Below are positions 61,961-64,000 of a DNA stretch of 64,000 nt, piece by piece. Location of the stretch: assembly GCF_029626265.1 (NCBI RefSeq), contig NZ_JARUBN010000001.1, positions 4,030,001-4,094,000 on the forward strand, in the 5' to 3' direction. The translations under genes and the position numbers were made by a program. How positions within the stretch are numbered: position 1 is the first letter of the stretch; the number at the start of each line of letters is the position of its first letter. The DNA is from Micromonospora sp. WMMD1102. GTDB taxonomy: Bacteria; Actinomycetota; Actinomycetes; Mycobacteriales; Micromonosporaceae. The notes beneath the pieces are model-generated. The model did not search any database. It was given only the letters and a program-made list of their open reading frames with translations, and was not told the origin of the DNA.

Positions 61961-62016
61961 CCGGTGCCGTCGTACCGGGGCGCGCGGTGCACGCCGGCCG
62001 GTGCCGTCGTACCGGG
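61961..62016. repeat. 19-bp direct repeat in a divergent promoter region
   Basis: CCGGTGCCGTCGTACCGGG occurs at 61961-61979 and 61998-62016, period 37 bp, between the sigma factor and hydrolase genes. Each copy is itself partly palindromic (CGGT...ACCG). Candidate regulator binding pair. Confidence 0.65.
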
Positions 62017-62081
62017 TCGCGGCGCCGGAGCCGCCGGACGACGGAGCCGCCGAGAACTCGCGCGAAATTCGTCCGGCCGGG

Positions 62082-62094
62082 CCGATGAGTTTCC
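62082..62094 (+). promoter_or_regulatory. CCGATGAGTTTCC motif upstream of the hydrolase
   Basis: Third copy of the motif seen at 60511-60546, here 58 nt before the hydrolase start. Confidence 0.5.
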
Positions 62095-62152
62095 GGCGGA
62101 CCACGGGTCTGACCGCACGACAGGAACGAACGACACGGACAGGAGCAGCATC

Positions 62153-62980
62153 ATGACGCAGTCCAGCGGCGACACGCAGGGCACCGGCCGGTACGCGGAG
62201 GTCAACGGTCTCCACCTGTACTACGAGACGCACGGCTCGGACAGCCCGCTGATCCTGCTGCACGGCGGGCTCGGTTCAGGCGAGATGTTCGGCCCGGTCC
62301 TGCCCGAGCTGGCGGCACGGCACCAGGTCATCGCCGTCGACTTCCAGGGGCACGGCCGGACCGCCGACATCGACCGCCCACTGGACTCGGCCCTCATGGC
62401 CGACGACATCGCGGCGCTGATCGACCACCTCGGGCTGGACCAGCCGGCGGTCGTCGGATACTCGCTCGGCGGCGGCGTGGCGCTGCGCCTCGCGGCACGG
62501 TACCCCGGCAAGGTCGGCCGGGTGGTGGCGGCCTCTGCCTACGCCCGGTCCGACGCGGTGTATCCGGAGATCCGGGCGCAGCAGGGCCAGGTGAGCGCGG
62601 CGGCCGTCGAGTTCATGAAGGACACCCCGATGTACGAGCTCTACCAGCGGGTCGCGCCGCGTCCGGAGGACTTCCCCCGCCTGCTCGACAAGATCGGCGC
62701 GGCGATGGCCGAGGACTTCGACCTCACCGAGGAGATCCGTGGCCTCCAGGTGCCCACCCTGATCGTGGCCGGCGACGCCGACATGGCTCCGCCCAGCCAC
62801 TTCGTCGAGGTCTTCGCCCTGCTCGACGGTGGCCTGCGGGACGGAGGCTGGATGGGCGAGGGCCGCCCGAAGGGTGGGCACGCGCTGGCCATCCTGCCCG
62901 GCTGCACCCACTACAACCTCTTCACGTCGCCGCTGTTCGCGGCGACCGCCCTCGCCTTCCTGGCCGAGGCGCAGGGCTGA
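62153..62980 (+). CDS. Alpha/beta hydrolase
   Basis: 275 aa from ATG 62153 with AGGAG seven bases upstream. Alpha/beta-hydrolase fold: LILLHGGLGSGEMF (oxyanion hole), nucleophile elbow VGYSLGGG (about residue 103), VAGDADMAP (acid) and LPGCTHYNLF (catalytic His). No signal peptide. Close in style to haloperoxidase- and lactonase-like hydrolases. Divergent from the ECF sigma gene and preceded by the shared motif, so possibly part of its regulon. Confidence 0.93.
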   Translation: MTQSSGDTQGTGRYAEVNGLHLYYETHGSDSPLILLHGGLGSGEMFGPVLPELAARHQVIAVDFQGHGRTADIDRPLDSALMADDIAALIDHLGLDQPAVVGYSLGGGVALRLAARYPGKVGRVVAASAYARSDAVYPEIRAQQGQVSAAAVEFMKDTPMYELYQRVAPRPEDFPRLLDKIGAAMAEDFDLTEEIRGLQVPTLIVAGDADMAPPSHFVEVFALLDGGLRDGGWMGEGRPKGGHALAILPGCTHYNLFTSPLFAATALAFLAEAQG

Positions 62981-63278
62981 GCGCCGCCGCCGGTCACGGC
63001 ACCCGGGCGTCCACCGGCGTCCGGATGCCGTGACCGACGTCGGCCGGCCCGCCCGGAGTGCGCGGGGCCGGGGACGGTGCCGGGCTGATGCCGGAACGGG
63101 GCGCCCCGGGCGGGTCGGAGCAGTAGCGTGGGGACCGGAACGCTGCGTCACCGGTGGTCCTCGCCGGAGCCGCACCCGCCGGCCCGACTCCCGGAACCCG
63201 CAGCCGCCTGCACGGCGGGGAAGATCCCGGGAGGCGCCGACGGGCGGCATGGCGCCCTGAGCCGGCCGGGAGGCTGTG

Positions 63279-63905
63279 ATGAGCACGGGGGATCTCCGGA
63301 GCGACGCGGGCGGGACGGGAATCGGAAACCTCGACATGAAGCTCGAGGTGGTCGTCGTCCCCGTTACGGACGTCGACCGCGCGAAGGAGTTCTACGGGCG
63401 CCTCGGGTGGCGGCTCGACCGCACCCCGCCCGGCGTGGTCCAGTACACGCCGCACGGTTCCGGCTGCTCGGTGCAGTTCGGCCCGGACCTCACCTCGGCG
63501 GCGCCCGGCTCGGCCAACACCTACCTGGTCGTCTCCGACCTCGACGCGGTCCGGAACGCGCTGGTCTCCGCCGGGGTCAAGGTCGGCGACATCTTCCACC
63601 TCACTCCGGATGGCCCGGCCGACGGGCCGGATCCCGAGCGGCGCAGCTACTTCTCGCGCGCCACGCTCCGCGACCCGGACGGCAACACCTGGCTGCTCCA
63701 GGAGATCACGACCCGGCTGCCCGGACGCGTCGAGGCCGGCCCGACGTCGTTCGCCTCCACGGCCGACCTGGCGAGCGGGCTCCGGCGCGCGGCCGAGGCC
63801 CACGGCGAGCACGAGAAGCGGATTGGCCAGGAGGACGCGAACTGGCCCGACTGGTACGCGGCGTACCTGGTCAGCGAGCAGACCGGCGCGGAACCGCCCA
63901 GCTGA
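63279..63905 (+). CDS. VOC-family (glyoxalase-like) protein
   Basis: 208 aa from ATG 63279, five bases from GGGAGG (GTG 63276 is also in frame). VOC beta-alpha-beta-beta-beta units at about residues 20-150: EVVVVPVTDVDRAKEFYGRLGWRL and RDPDGNTWLLQEI. A helical tail of about 60 residues ends near DWYAAYLVSEQ, resembling a dimethylmenaquinone/bleomycin-type extension seen in actinomycete VOC proteins. Substrate unknown. 298 bp separate it from the hydrolase, with nothing recognised in the gap. Confidence 0.9.
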   Translation: MSTGDLRSDAGGTGIGNLDMKLEVVVVPVTDVDRAKEFYGRLGWRLDRTPPGVVQYTPHGSGCSVQFGPDLTSAAPGSANTYLVVSDLDAVRNALVSAGVKVGDIFHLTPDGPADGPDPERRSYFSRATLRDPDGNTWLLQEITTRLPGRVEAGPTSFASTADLASGLRRAAEAHGEHEKRIGQEDANWPDWYAAYLVSEQTGAEPPS

Positions 63906-64000
63906 GCCGTTCCGTCGGTGTGGTCACCGGCGGCATCGGTGGGGTCGGCCGTCATCGACCCCCTCGCCAAATTCCCGGCGCCCCCGGCGGGGTGGACAAC

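Overview
The window is high-GC actinomycete DNA: strong G/C at third codon positions, many GTG and some TTG starts, and 1- to 8-nt start/stop overlaps in almost every operon. A DUF574-type methyltransferase, septum-formation-like lipo/membrane proteins, GerMN lipoprotein, LIV- and CUT1-type ABC importers and a dispersed GTAAGGAAGGGCCC-type palindrome all fit the Micromonosporaceae (Micromonospora or a close relative). This is inferred from gene style, not from a marker gene. No rRNA, tRNA, CRISPR array, transposase or phage gene was seen, so it reads as a chromosomal accessory-metabolism region.

Region A (1-9838). A tightly coupled operon encodes a membrane protein with septum-formation-like ectodomains, an FHA-winged-helix protein, a Ser/Thr kinase, a short GrpE-like protein, a divergent 828-aa Hsp70 and a TPR/TM/OmpA-like protein. 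A VWA-like membrane protein and a DUF5872 protein follow. I read it as a phospho-signalling and chaperone module acting at the envelope, the least explained and most interesting system here. Region B (9923-14579) holds a PucR regulator, an orphan TrkA-C (KhtT-like) antiporter subunit, a YgiD-type dioxygenase, a small MreB-like protein and a DksA/TraR zinc finger protein.

Region C (14693-28931) is a catabolic island: thiolase, SDR, TetR, a complete LIV-type ABC importer, a tannase/feruloyl-esterase-like enzyme and, divergently, a carboxylesterase, an acyl-CoA ligase and an SMP-30 lactonase. The set suggests uptake and activation of an ester-released carboxylic acid rather than of branched-chain amino acids. 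Region D (29176-38145) has a DUF574 methyltransferase, an 18-bp-armed palindrome, and a pentonate (Weimberg-like) oxidation operon: sugar-acid dehydratase, FAH-family dehydratase, 2,5-dioxovalerate dehydrogenase and a sugar ABC importer without its own ATPase, divergent from an IclR regulator. In both ABC operons a strong hairpin follows the binding-protein gene.

Region E (38199-46345) carries an SGNH hydrolase, a hopanoid C-3 methylase (HpnR-like), three STAS-domain proteins, a deazaflavin-dependent reductase and a two-component system with a GerMN lipoprotein. Region F (46513-56826) has an oxidoreductase behind a palindromic operator, an ABC exporter, an MFS pump divergent from an ArsR-type regulator split by a frameshift, a membrane GGDEF-EAL protein and a LacI regulator. 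Region G (57028-64000) has an FAD reductase, an AA10 LPMO behind a CebR-box-like site, a BBE-type FAD oxidase with a shifted C-terminus, a fourth STAS protein, an ECF sigma factor with a SnoaL-like tail, an alpha/beta hydrolase and a VOC protein. A shared CGATGAGTT(T)CC motif precedes three of the genes flanking the sigma factor.

Several in-frame 30-bp (10-residue) tandem duplications and other short tandem repeats occur across the window, apparently by local slippage.
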